The notes under the pieces were generated by a model that had not been told where the DNA came from, searched no databases, and worked only from the letters and a program-made list of their open reading frames with translations. DNA of 32,367 nt from a virus, in the IMG/VR virus record IMGVR_UViG_3300046724_000129, positions 1 through 32,367 of that record, one strand, 5' to 3'. Within the stretch, counting starts at the first letter, position 1. Each line of letters begins with the position of its first letter. The position numbers and the translations under genes are program-made. Below, piece by piece: positions 15,149-22,347 of this stretch.

Positions 15149-16558
15149 TTATGCGAGAGAAATTATTTGAGAAATACCTGCGTTTCCACCAGTACCGTTT
15201 ACTCCGGTGCCACCGAGGGCCGGACCTCCTGATCCTCCCGCTACAGAAATGTTGAACGAGACAACAGCAGAAGTAGTTATGAAGATGATGAATCCACCAC
15301 CACCACCTCCTCCTCCACCACAATTTATGTTCAAAGGTGTTCCACCATTACCACCAAGCGCAGTCAAGGATCCTGTTCCGGTACAAAGAAACGCAAATAC
15401 CCCTAGATATCCACCTCCAGCCCCTGCTCCTGCTCCCTTGTTCGATCCATCCCCCCCGCCACCACCACCGCCTCCTCCCCCATCATATTTGCTGCCAGCG
15501 ATATTCTGTTGCAAGAAGAGCCCAAGCATTGAAGTCCATGGGAATGATCTGGGTGTCTCAATGCCTCCATTAGCGTCGGTGATGACGCCGCCTCCAACCG
15601 TCCCACCTACACCACCCGTTGTACCATTTCCTGCACCACCCGCTCCTCCGGCTGCGCCTATTCCACGAAAGGCATTCGTGCCGGGGGCGCCATTCCCAAT
15701 GTTTCCGATACCACCGGTAAGATTCTGGCTCCCGAAGAAGTTTGGCGTGGGTCCAACACCACCTCCGCTATGATCTCCCGTCCCCGGCGCACTCGGACCA
15801 TTATTCTGGATGGTCCCGGCAGCATCGATGTTCAAAGTTCCGTTCGCCCAGATACCGAAACTCTTGCAGACAATCGTGATCCCCGCATCAACCGAGATGT
15901 CGGTGCCGAAGATGTTGCGCAGAAGGGTGTAAGTAGTTCCTGCCGACAACGTTGCAAACGAGAATGTGTTGGTCCCATTGAAATCAATCGAACCATCGGT
16001 CCCAAGCCCGAACAGGTAGGCTTGTCCAGAAGCAATTGTTCGGTAGCGAACACCAAGAGGAACGGTCGAGTCGGCTACTAGAACATAAGTATCGGGACCT
16101 ACGGGAATGCGATCTCCTACGGTATCGAATCCGTAGATGTCGCCCTTGGTGGTCAAGGGAGAAGTGCTTGAACTTCCGGATGCAGAAATCGTGATCGGCG
16201 CAAGTGGACCACCGTCTGTAATGGTGATGTTCGTCCCCGCGGTCAGCTTGCGCGAGCTCGTCAGCGCAGGTTCGGTGACCGCCGTCACATACGAAGCATT
16301 GATCGGCGCCCCACCTCCACCTCCACCACCGGTAGAAGAGATGACGATGTCTCCACCCGGACCCTCATCCTCGATGGTGATGTTCGCGCCGGCAGTCAGC
16401 TTGCGCGAGGCAACGAGTCCGCTCTCCTTGACGGCCGTGACGAAACTCCAATCCGGCAGACGCATGAGATCGGCACGAAAACGGCCGAGCCATGTCTTGG
16501 TCCCTTCCAGAGAAGTACCTGGAGCAGGTTCCGGATTGAACATGGAGAAGAGACTCAT
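15149..16558 (-). CDS. glycine-rich tail adhesin-like protein, copy 2 (469 aa)
   Basis: ATG at 16558 overlaps the stop of its upstream paralogue (ATGA). A short N-terminal region (R-A-D-L-M-R-L-P-D-W-S-F-V-T-A) leads into two similar 45-residue modules with A-G-A/T-N-I-T-I and G-G-P. A T-T-K-G-D-I-Y-G-F-D-T motif typical of tail fibres follows, then a beta-rich domain. From about 300 to the end, long runs of Gly (up to eleven) alternate with hydrophobic segments. Such Gly-rich motifs form polyglycine-II sandwiches in distal tail adhesins such as gp38 of S16-like phages; host-receptor binding is inferred. Confidence 0.55.
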   Translation of the reverse strand: MSLFSMFNPEPAPGTSLEGTKTWLGRFRADLMRLPDWSFVTAVKESGLVASRKLTAGANITIEDEGPGGDIVISSTGGGGGGGAPINASYVTAVTEPALTSSRKLTAGTNITITDGGPLAPITISASGSSSTSPLTTKGDIYGFDTVGDRIPVGPDTYVLVADSTVPLGVRYRTIASGQAYLFGLGTDGSIDFNGTNTFSFATLSAGTTYTLLRNIFGTDISVDAGITIVCKSFGIWANGTLNIDAAGTIQNNGPSAPGTGDHSGGGVGPTPNFFGSQNLTGGIGNIGNGAPGTNAFRGIGAAGGAGGAGNGTTGGVGGTVGGGVITDANGGIETPRSFPWTSMLGLFLQQNIAGSKYDGGGGGGGGGGDGSNKGAGAGAGGGYLGVFAFLCTGTGSLTALGGNGGTPLNINCGGGGGGGGGFIIFITTSAVVSFNISVAGGSGGPALGGTGVNGTGGNAGISQIISLA

Positions 16559-17946
16559 GTGAGCGCAATCACCGTAGAGTTCCCGGCAACACCGTTTGAT
16601 CCGGTAATGCCACCTCCACCACCACCCGTACCGCCGGCTCCACCAGCAACCGAGAAGGTGAACGTCGGTGCCGTAGTTGTCGTCAGGAAGAAGAGATAAC
16701 CTCCACCCCCTCCACCGCCACCGCCACAGCCCACTATGCCAGGGCTTCCTCCATTGCCTCCTGTAGCGGTAATGGAACCTGTGCCTGAATTCAGGAAGGC
16801 ACAAATGCCGACATAGCCGCCACCAGATCCGCCACCACCACCTTTGTTCGATACGTTGTCTCCACCCGCGCCGCCACCACCAGCACCACCGTTGTATCGC
16901 AATCCGGCCGAGGTGAATCCCTGTTCAAGTCCAACCATCGAGACAAGAACGAGGTTAATTGGTGTCTCCACACCGCCATTGTTCACCGCAGGAGGAGTAA
17001 TATTTCCACCGACCGCTCCACCTGTTCCACTCCCGTTCCCGCCTCTTCCTCCAGTACCGCCCAGCGCATGGCTGTTGTTTGAACCAAAGCTACCGCCGCC
17101 AATGTTTCCAGCACCACCAGAACCAGACTGACCGCAGTAGAAGTTGAAGGGAACGCTTGCTCCAGCAGTTCCTGTGCTGCTTCCATTTGGACCGTTGCTG
17201 TGAATGAGCGCAGTCGAAGGAACGGTAAGAGTTCCGTTCGCCCATATGCCGAAATTGTTGGCATACACGGTGATGCCGGCTGACAGCGTGATGTTCGTCC
17301 CGAAGATGTTGCGCGTCAGGGTATACGTACTTCCTGCCAGAGAGGCAAAGGCGAAGGTGTTCGTTCCATTGAACGCAATCGTCCCATCCGAACCCGTTCC
17401 GAAGAGCCAGATCAGGGGCGAGAAGATGGTTCGATAGGTCACCCCGAGTGCCGTTGCAGAATTGGCCGACAGGGCAAATCCATCCTGACCCACGGGGATG
17501 CGGTTGTCTGCAGTATCGAAACCCCAGATGTCACCCTTCGTCGTCAGGGGCGAGGTCGTTCCCCCGCCCGTCGCGCTCACCGTGATCGGACCCAGCGCAC
17601 CCCCGTCGACAATGGTCACGTTCGTGCCGGCGGTCAGAAGACGGGATTGCGTCAGGGCCGGTTCGGTCACAGCAGTCACATAGGATGCGTTGATGGGAGC
17701 TCCACCCCCGCCGCCCCCGGTCGACGCGATCGTGATGTCCCCACCGGGACCGCCATCCGTAATCGTGACATTCGCCCCCGCCTTCAGCCGTCTTGAGGCG
17801 ACAAGTCCCGATTCCTTGATCGCGGTGACGAAACTCCAGTCGGGCAGTCGGAGAAGGTCAGCCCGCAGCTTGCCGAGCCAGATCACTACCTGCTCGAGTT
17901 TGGACTTCGGGTCCATTTCCGGCGGGAGGGCAGAGAAGAAACTCAT
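16555..17946 (-). CDS. glycine-rich tail adhesin-like protein, copy 1 (463 aa)
   Basis: ATG at 17946 overlaps the stop of the adaptor-fusion gene (ATGA); an upstream in-frame start at 17961 is less likely. The architecture equals that of the following gene: D-W-S-F-V-T-A-I-K-E-S-G-L-V-A-S-R, two A-G-x-N-V-T-I modules, T-T-K-G-D-I-W-G-F-D-T, a domain with R-N-I-F-G-T-N-I-T-L, and a C-terminal half full of Gly runs. The N-terminal halves of the pair are nearly the same while the Gly-rich halves differ in detail, as expected when the exposed ends diverge. A distal tail adhesin or fibre component is the likely role. Confidence 0.55.
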   Translation of the reverse strand: MSFFSALPPEMDPKSKLEQVVIWLGKLRADLLRLPDWSFVTAIKESGLVASRRLKAGANVTITDGGPGGDITIASTGGGGGGAPINASYVTAVTEPALTQSRLLTAGTNVTIVDGGALGPITVSATGGGTTSPLTTKGDIWGFDTADNRIPVGQDGFALSANSATALGVTYRTIFSPLIWLFGTGSDGTIAFNGTNTFAFASLAGSTYTLTRNIFGTNITLSAGITVYANNFGIWANGTLTVPSTALIHSNGPNGSSTGTAGASVPFNFYCGQSGSGGAGNIGGGSFGSNNSHALGGTGGRGGNGSGTGGAVGGNITPPAVNNGGVETPINLVLVSMVGLEQGFTSAGLRYNGGAGGGGAGGDNVSNKGGGGGSGGGYVGICAFLNSGTGSITATGGNGGSPGIVGCGGGGGGGGGYLFFLTTTTAPTFTFSVAGGAGGTGGGGGGITGSNGVAGNSTVIALT

Positions 17947-20051
17947 GTCCATCCGCCCCACGGGTTATCGAGTCTCTGATCCGGCAGGAACTGGAATCCT
18001 GCGTTCTCCACGCTCCACTCCTGAACGTCCTTGTGGTACTTGGATGCTTGTTTGGCAAGGCGCCGGAGCCGTGACTGCGGGACCTCGTACTGGTCCGCCA
18101 TCATCACCGCAAGACCGTACCGTAGAGCGAGATACCACTCGCACGGGAAGTCGAATTCATCCGTTCCCGCGGTCATGACGTAGATGGGCCGCTGGAAGTT
18201 GCAGACGACGATGTCCGTCGAGTTCATCGCATTAGAATAGACGTACAGGGTTCCATGACCGGTCGACGGCGAGGTGGTCGACCCGGAGTTGATCCCGGAG
18301 TCGTAGTAGATGGCGGTCGCGGTGTCTTGATACCCCTTCTGCACGATCTGCGCGTACTCGGAACGCGACAGGATCTTCACATCTCGGTCGTAGCCGGAGA
18401 TGCTGTGGACGTAGGATCCTGCCAGCATGAGCCGCAGCGGCCGGACACTCGTCACGTTCGCCCCTGATGGACCGATGGTGTAGGCGTTCTGACCCGCGAC
18501 CAGGGGAATCGGAAGCCATTGATACGTCCATAGCTGGAGCCCGCGGGATTGCCAGTTGGTGATCAGGGTGTTCAGGTCTTCTGCACCCGTGGCAATCTGG
18601 TTCGCGCTCATGACCTGATCGTCCTGCAGCACATGGAGGAGTCGCAGGGAGGATGCGATCATCGAATCCCGCGTGATGGTGATGCAGGAAGTGCCGGAGG
18701 AGCCGAATGGAACCGGCGGATACAGGGTCGGATAGGCCGAGGTCGAGGTGTTCTGAACCTGCCAAACGTGCCTCGGCGCCGCGACGAAAGAGACTTTTCC
18801 CGGAGGATTGGGTTGCTGGACGAACTTCTGCGCCGCATAGGCCGAGGCATCCGTCGGTGCGGGCTGGAAGATGTATCGCTGCGGCGGCAGGGAGGACTGC
18901 TTGCCGGCCGGAAGCGGAGTCGAGACAAACGGGTGCAGCGTCTGGTACGCCGCAGTCGAGGTATCGGCCGGCTGGAAGAAGTACTTCGCCGGAGAAACAT
19001 AGACCTGTTCCCCCGGAGGAACCGGAGGAAGCGGGTGCGTGGTCTGGTACGCAGAGGTCGAAGTGTCTGCGGGCTGGAAGAAATACCGTGCCGGCGAGAC
19101 ATACACCTGCTCGCCCACCGGCATCTGGGTCGGCTGCAGCCAGAAGGGGAACGATTTCGAGGAGTCAGTCGGCTGGAACCAGACCTTCTGCGGTCCAACG
19201 TAGACCTGATCCCCGATCGGGAGCGAGGCTTCCGGTACGAGAACCTTTGCAGAGCCTGTGCTGGTGTCGTCAGGCTGGAAGAAGTACCGCGCGGGGCTAA
19301 CGTAGACCTGTTCGCCCACCGGAAAGACGACAGGAGCGGGCTGCGGCAGGACAAACGATGTATCCGCAGGTTGATACAGGAGTTTCTGCGGGCCGATATA
19401 GACCTGTTCGCCCGGAGGAAATGCCGTCGGCAGCAACGACAGCGGCAGGGCGAACGACGTATCGTCCGGTTGGAACCAGTACTTCTGCGGGCCTACATAG
19501 ACCTGATCACCAACCGGAAGATTGACTTCCGGGAGCAGAACCTTGGCCGACCCCGCACTCGTATCATCCGGCTGGAACCAGTACTTGACCGGAGCGAACA
19601 GCGGCTGATTGAAGATCGGCTTGGGCGGTACGACTGCCTTCAGGGAAAGCGACGTACCGCTCGAGGTATCCGGAAGGATGCGAACGGGCGCCGGAGAACT
19701 TTCTACCTGCCTCTTCCCGGACGGAAGGACCAGTTCAGGAATGAGGTTCTTCGGAGTGCTGCGTGAAGTCTCCGAGAAGAGCCGAGGTAATTGCAGCGGA
19801 TCCCAGAGCGGCGTCTTCCCGATCGGGAGCGTTACCTCACGCCGCAGAACTGTGGGAAGGCTCTGACTGGTATCTGCGTTGATGCGCAGCAGGGAGGGCG
19901 CAGATGCACATTGCGCCTCTCCCGGCGGCATCCCTGCTACAACGGCAAGGGTGGTCAGGAGAAGTGCCTGACCGACCCATGCAGAAACAGCGAGAACAGG
20001 GGGCTGTTCCCGCTTCGTTACAAAAAGAGGTCCCCGGAAGACGTTAGCCAT
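17943..20051 (-). CDS. tandem-repeat protein fused to a second gp4-like tail adaptor, 702 aa
   Basis: ATG at 20051 is preceded by GGAGG at four bases. Residues about 456-702 closely resemble the stand-alone adaptor of this phage: both share D-L/A-L-N-T-L-I-T-N-W-Q-S, G-L-Q-L-W-T-Y-Q-W-L, N-F-Q-R-P-I-Y-V-M and D-E-F-D-F-P. Residues about 30-455 are about ten or more units of 32-36 residues with the core P-V-G-E-Q-V-Y-V-S-P-A-R-Y-F-F-Q-P-x-D-T-S, degenerating toward the N-terminus. The hydrophobic stretch near residue 25-40 (G-Q-A-L-L-L-T-T-L) looks like the first repeat rather than a signal peptide. Adaptors of the gp4 type join portal to hub; what the repeats do is unknown. Confidence 0.65.
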   Translation of the reverse strand: MANVFRGPLFVTKREQPPVLAVSAWVGQALLLTTLAVVAGMPPGEAQCASAPSLLRINADTSQSLPTVLRREVTLPIGKTPLWDPLQLPRLFSETSRSTPKNLIPELVLPSGKRQVESSPAPVRILPDTSSGTSLSLKAVVPPKPIFNQPLFAPVKYWFQPDDTSAGSAKVLLPEVNLPVGDQVYVGPQKYWFQPDDTSFALPLSLLPTAFPPGEQVYIGPQKLLYQPADTSFVLPQPAPVVFPVGEQVYVSPARYFFQPDDTSTGSAKVLVPEASLPIGDQVYVGPQKVWFQPTDSSKSFPFWLQPTQMPVGEQVYVSPARYFFQPADTSTSAYQTTHPLPPVPPGEQVYVSPAKYFFQPADTSTAAYQTLHPFVSTPLPAGKQSSLPPQRYIFQPAPTDASAYAAQKFVQQPNPPGKVSFVAAPRHVWQVQNTSTSAYPTLYPPVPFGSSGTSCITITRDSMIASSLRLLHVLQDDQVMSANQIATGAEDLNTLITNWQSRGLQLWTYQWLPIPLVAGQNAYTIGPSGANVTSVRPLRLMLAGSYVHSISGYDRDVKILSRSEYAQIVQKGYQDTATAIYYDSGINSGSTTSPSTGHGTLYVYSNAMNSTDIVVCNFQRPIYVMTAGTDEFDFPCEWYLALRYGLAVMMADQYEVPQSRLRRLAKQASKYHKDVQEWSVENAGFQFLPDQRLDNPWGGWT
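18690..19960 (-). repeat. in-frame tandem repeats of about 96-108 bp within the adaptor-fusion gene
   Basis: The coding repeats give a period near 100 bp. Several units are very close, for example those encoding Q-V-Y-V-S-P-A-R-Y-F-F and Q-V-Y-V-G-P-Q-K-Y-W-F, while units at both ends are degenerate. Alternation of two unit types (G-S-A-K-V-L versus S-A-Y-Q-T) suggests that pairs of units were duplicated. Recombination between units could change the length of the protein. Confidence 0.7.
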
Positions 20052-20079
20052 CAGTCCTCCGGAGACAGACCACGATCAA

Positions 20080-20574
20080 TTACACCACTTCGTAAATGAT
20101 GTGGCCCGAGCTCTTCCCCGTACCCGTCTTGGACGAGAGCAGAACCTCGCCCGCATTCGCCGCGGTGCCGAACACGGTGATTTCCTCACCGTAACGGGCT
20201 TGCCACCGGCTGATGCCGCCGAAGGTGTTGCAGGACAGGGACAGCAGGTAGAGCGTTGCCGCCCGCTGCGCACCCGAAGTCGCTGCGGTGTTGCCCCAGT
20301 TGAAGATCGTGCCGGGGGCCGTCGACTGAACGTCCATGAGGGCGTTGTTGCCGACCGACAGGGCGCCCACCGACAGCGTCGAGGAGCGAGCGAGGATGAA
20401 CGTCGTCGGGGTCGATGCCGTGTCTTCGCCACCGATTTCGACTTCGTTGATCTTGCCCAGAACAGATGCGCCACCGCCACGCAGCGAACCGGGATAGGTC
20501 GCATTGGTGGCGGCAACTGTGTCGGCCAGAGCCGCAGCCGTGACCGTAGTCCAAGTTGCCGAGTAACGTGCCAT
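20080..20574 (-). CDS. probable virion protein, 164 aa
   Basis: ATG at 20574 follows AGGAG with six bases between. The protein is beta-rich with Ala, Thr, Ser and Gly: M-A-R-Y-S-A-T-W-T, K-I-N-E-V-E-I-G-G-E-D-T-A-S, F-I-L-A-R-S-S-T-L, I-F-N-W-G-N-T-A. This resembles small capsid- or tail-decorating proteins seen in phage structural operons. It is preceded by a Cys-rich small protein and followed, after 28 bases, by the adaptor-fusion gene. No enzyme motif. The structural assignment rests on composition and place. Confidence 0.45.
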   Translation of the reverse strand: MARYSATWTTVTAAALADTVAATNATYPGSLRGGGASVLGKINEVEIGGEDTASTPTTFILARSSTLSVGALSVGNNALMDVQSTAPGTIFNWGNTAATSGAQRAATLYLLSLSCNTFGGISRWQARYGEEITVFGTAANAGEVLLSSKTGTGKSSGHIIYEVV

Positions 20575-20588
20575 TTATTTCTCCTATT

Positions 20589-20912
20589 TCACGGCAGGAT
20601 TAATCCGGAGGTGGCTTGCCGCTCAACCTTCTCCAGTTCTTCTTCCACGAATTGCGCAAACGTCCTGCAGGAAGCACCCGCAACCATCTCTGCTGCGCAC
20701 TTGTCGCAGATGTGATGATTGCATCCCTTGCACTTGTAACGCTCCCGCGTCCTCTGCGGGTTCAGCACCACCACATACTGGCAATGCGAGCAGGTATACG
20801 TGTCGGCCTCGAAATGACGCATCGTTCCCGGCGGCAACTGATCCGCCGTCGCACGGTGATCGATCTCGAGATAGCCGAGTCCTCTTGGTTCTTTGTCCGA
20901 TTGGATGATCAT
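20589..20912 (-). CDS. zinc-ribbon protein in the late operon, 107 aa
   Basis: ATG at 20912 follows GAGGAAACC. After 38 residues with E-I-D-H-R-A-T-A-D-Q-L-P-P-G come C-S-H-C, then Y-K-C-K-G-C-N-H-H-I-C-D-K-C, giving a two-site Cys/His cluster that should bind zinc, and a helical Glu-rich C-terminus. Similar small proteins occur in phage structural operons, where their role is unknown; they may help assembly. Start, coupling and Cys spacing make it a real gene. Confidence 0.6.
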   Translation of the reverse strand: MIIQSDKEPRGLGYLEIDHRATADQLPPGTMRHFEADTYTCSHCQYVVVLNPQRTRERYKCKGCNHHICDKCAAEMVAGASCRTFAQFVEEELEKVERQATSGLILP

Positions 20913-20919
20913 GGTTTCC

Positions 20920-21063
20920 TCACAAGCATGATTGAGCCATCAGTACATCCGGAGCCTGATCTACATACTGCGCTCCGGGTATTTGTGTACCGGTCGAATT
21001 CGGAGGCGGTATCGGCTGATAGGCAATTCCTCCCGGTATTTGATAAAGAGTTGGAGCATCCAT
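20920..21063 (-). CDS. 47-aa Pro-rich small protein
   Basis: A short frame starting with ATG at 21063, which overlaps the preceding gene's TAA (TAATG), and ending seven bases before the next start. The peptide is uncharged, with Pro, Gln, Gly and Tyr (Y-Q-I-P-G-G-I-A-Y-Q-P-I-P-P-P), and ends in M-A-Q-S-C-L. It fills what would otherwise be the longest gap in this part of the operon, and is tightly coupled on the left. A small structural or linker peptide is plausible; function unknown. Confidence 0.5.
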   Translation of the reverse strand: MDAPTLYQIPGGIAYQPIPPPNSTGTQIPGAQYVDQAPDVLMAQSCL

Positions 21064-22340
21064 TAGGTCACCGTCATGATCGGATCAACGTATGCCGTGT
21101 AGCTTGCCTTCCCCAGCTTGACGCTCGCAATGAAGAATCCCTTGAGTTGAGGCGTGAAGGTGAGCGACATCTTTTGCTTGTTCGGATTCGCCATTCCTCC
21201 CGTAGCCCAGGTAGCACTCGAGGACGACAGGGTAGATCCGGCTGCGAGAGCATTAGGAGCAGAATCTATATAGGTGCCAAGAGGGTTCCCGCTGGCTCCG
21301 TAGTAGCTGAGTTCCAGCCATATTTCGTTGTCCTTGAGGCCCGTCGCATTGTCATGCAGGAATTCGACCGTAACCGTTTTCGATGCCCCGGTCGTGTCGT
21401 TCCAAATGACGAATTCTCCGGTCTGCAAGGCTCCGCTAGGGAATACCGTACTGGCAACCGATACCATCTTCCATGAGATTGCGGTAGTTCCGTCTGTTGC
21501 CCCGCCAGTACGAACAAACGTTGTCTCGTTGGTAATGTTTCCCCATTGCGTTTCACGGTGCAGGATGTAGTTCGTCCCGGACGAGTCACAGGCCATCAAC
21601 TGCACGATGTTCGGACTGCCGGTAACACCGGATGTGCCGGTGAGGTTTCCAGTCCACGATGTCGGCATCTTGCAGTTGCGCATCGTCAAGCGCATCCCCG
21701 TTACCGTCGCGCTGCTTATGTTCATCGTCGATGATGCATTCGACAAATCAACATCCTCAATCGTGCCGCCGATCGCCGTTGTGCCGAGCAAATCGGTCGG
21801 AGTCGTTCCGCCCGCCAAGATGCTGCCGCCAGTCCATCGCCATAACTGGTTGCCAGAAATAAATTGCCCAGTCGCTGCAAACTTTACGGTGCAATTCTGC
21901 CATGTGGAGGTGTTCGGTGTTATGGTCGCCGTCCCAGTACCGCTCAACTGGAATGAACAACTCTCCATCAGGCTCCCAGAGCCGCAAGTCAGTCCCGCTG
22001 CTGACGTTCTTGATGAGATGAACGTCACACCATAGACGTAGATGGCGACAGAACTGATTGTCAAGCCAGTTCCTGAACCAAAGGTTGCCGTTGCACCGGT
22101 TCCAATAGTCGACGGCGGGGCTCCGCTTGTTTTGTCAGCACAGATTACCCGTAGCGGTACGCTGAACCACGTAACCGTGAGCGAATCGGTTTCAGCGTGC
22201 ACGGTTGAAACGTAAATGTTGTCACCAGAAGCAAGAAGCCCTGATGTGGAAAGACCATCAAGTGATGTTGCCGCCTTCGCCCATGTGTCGAATGGGGAAG
22301 TGTTCGTTCCAGCGGTCGAGTCGACGTAATAGGCGGTCAT
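21063..22340 (-). CDS. beta-rich spike-like protein, 425 aa
   Basis: ATG at 22340 lies seven bases after the preceding stop without a strong ribosome site. The N-terminus M-T-A-Y-Y-V-D-S-T-A-G-T-N-T-S-P-F-D-T-W-A-K-A is the usual opening of proteins that fold as a right-handed beta-helix, in which D-S-x-x-G-x-N turns and W-A/K-T follow. The middle is Ser/Thr/Gly-rich beta strands; the last 150 residues look like a separate beta-sandwich (E-F-V-I-W-N-D, V-E-F-L-H-D, W-L-E-L-S-Y). No catalytic motif stands out. Tail spike or surface protein is likely, but the order next to proteases makes a secreted accessory function possible too. Confidence 0.5.
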   Translation of the reverse strand: MTAYYVDSTAGTNTSPFDTWAKAATSLDGLSTSGLLASGDNIYVSTVHAETDSLTVTWFSVPLRVICADKTSGAPPSTIGTGATATFGSGTGLTISSVAIYVYGVTFISSRTSAAGLTCGSGSLMESCSFQLSGTGTATITPNTSTWQNCTVKFAATGQFISGNQLWRWTGGSILAGGTTPTDLLGTTAIGGTIEDVDLSNASSTMNISSATVTGMRLTMRNCKMPTSWTGNLTGTSGVTGSPNIVQLMACDSSGTNYILHRETQWGNITNETTFVRTGGATDGTTAISWKMVSVASTVFPSGALQTGEFVIWNDTTGASKTVTVEFLHDNATGLKDNEIWLELSYYGASGNPLGTYIDSAPNALAAGSTLSSSSATWATGGMANPNKQKMSLTFTPQLKGFFIASVKLGKASYTAYVDPIMTVT

Positions 22341-22347
22341 TCGACGA

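Noticed and set aside
15207-15773. Plus-strand Pro-rich frame of 188 codons
   Set aside because: It is the reverse complement of Gly codons in the glycine-rich protein; the sense frame has domain structure and coupling, this one only low complexity.
15149-16804. Longer start for the second glycine-rich gene
   Set aside because: The extra N-terminus is Trp/Arg-rich translation of the paralogue's Gly-rich part in another frame; the ATGA-coupled ATG at 16558 is the natural start.
18549-19766. Long plus-strand frame (405 codons) opposite the repeat region
   Set aside because: Antisense shadow of the tandem-repeat coding sequence; Arg-rich product, wrong strand for the operon, and no ribosome site in context.
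18690-19960. Regular ~100-bp repeats considered as a CRISPR-like or regulatory array
   Set aside because: The repeats keep one reading frame, vary at synonymous and conservative positions and have no short conserved repeat with unique spacers; they are protein repeats.
19920-20051. Signal peptide or membrane anchor at the N-terminus of the 702-residue adaptor fusion
   Set aside because: The hydrophobic stretch comes after about 25 residues, lacks a typical signal-peptide n-region and lines up with a repeat unit, so export is not supported.
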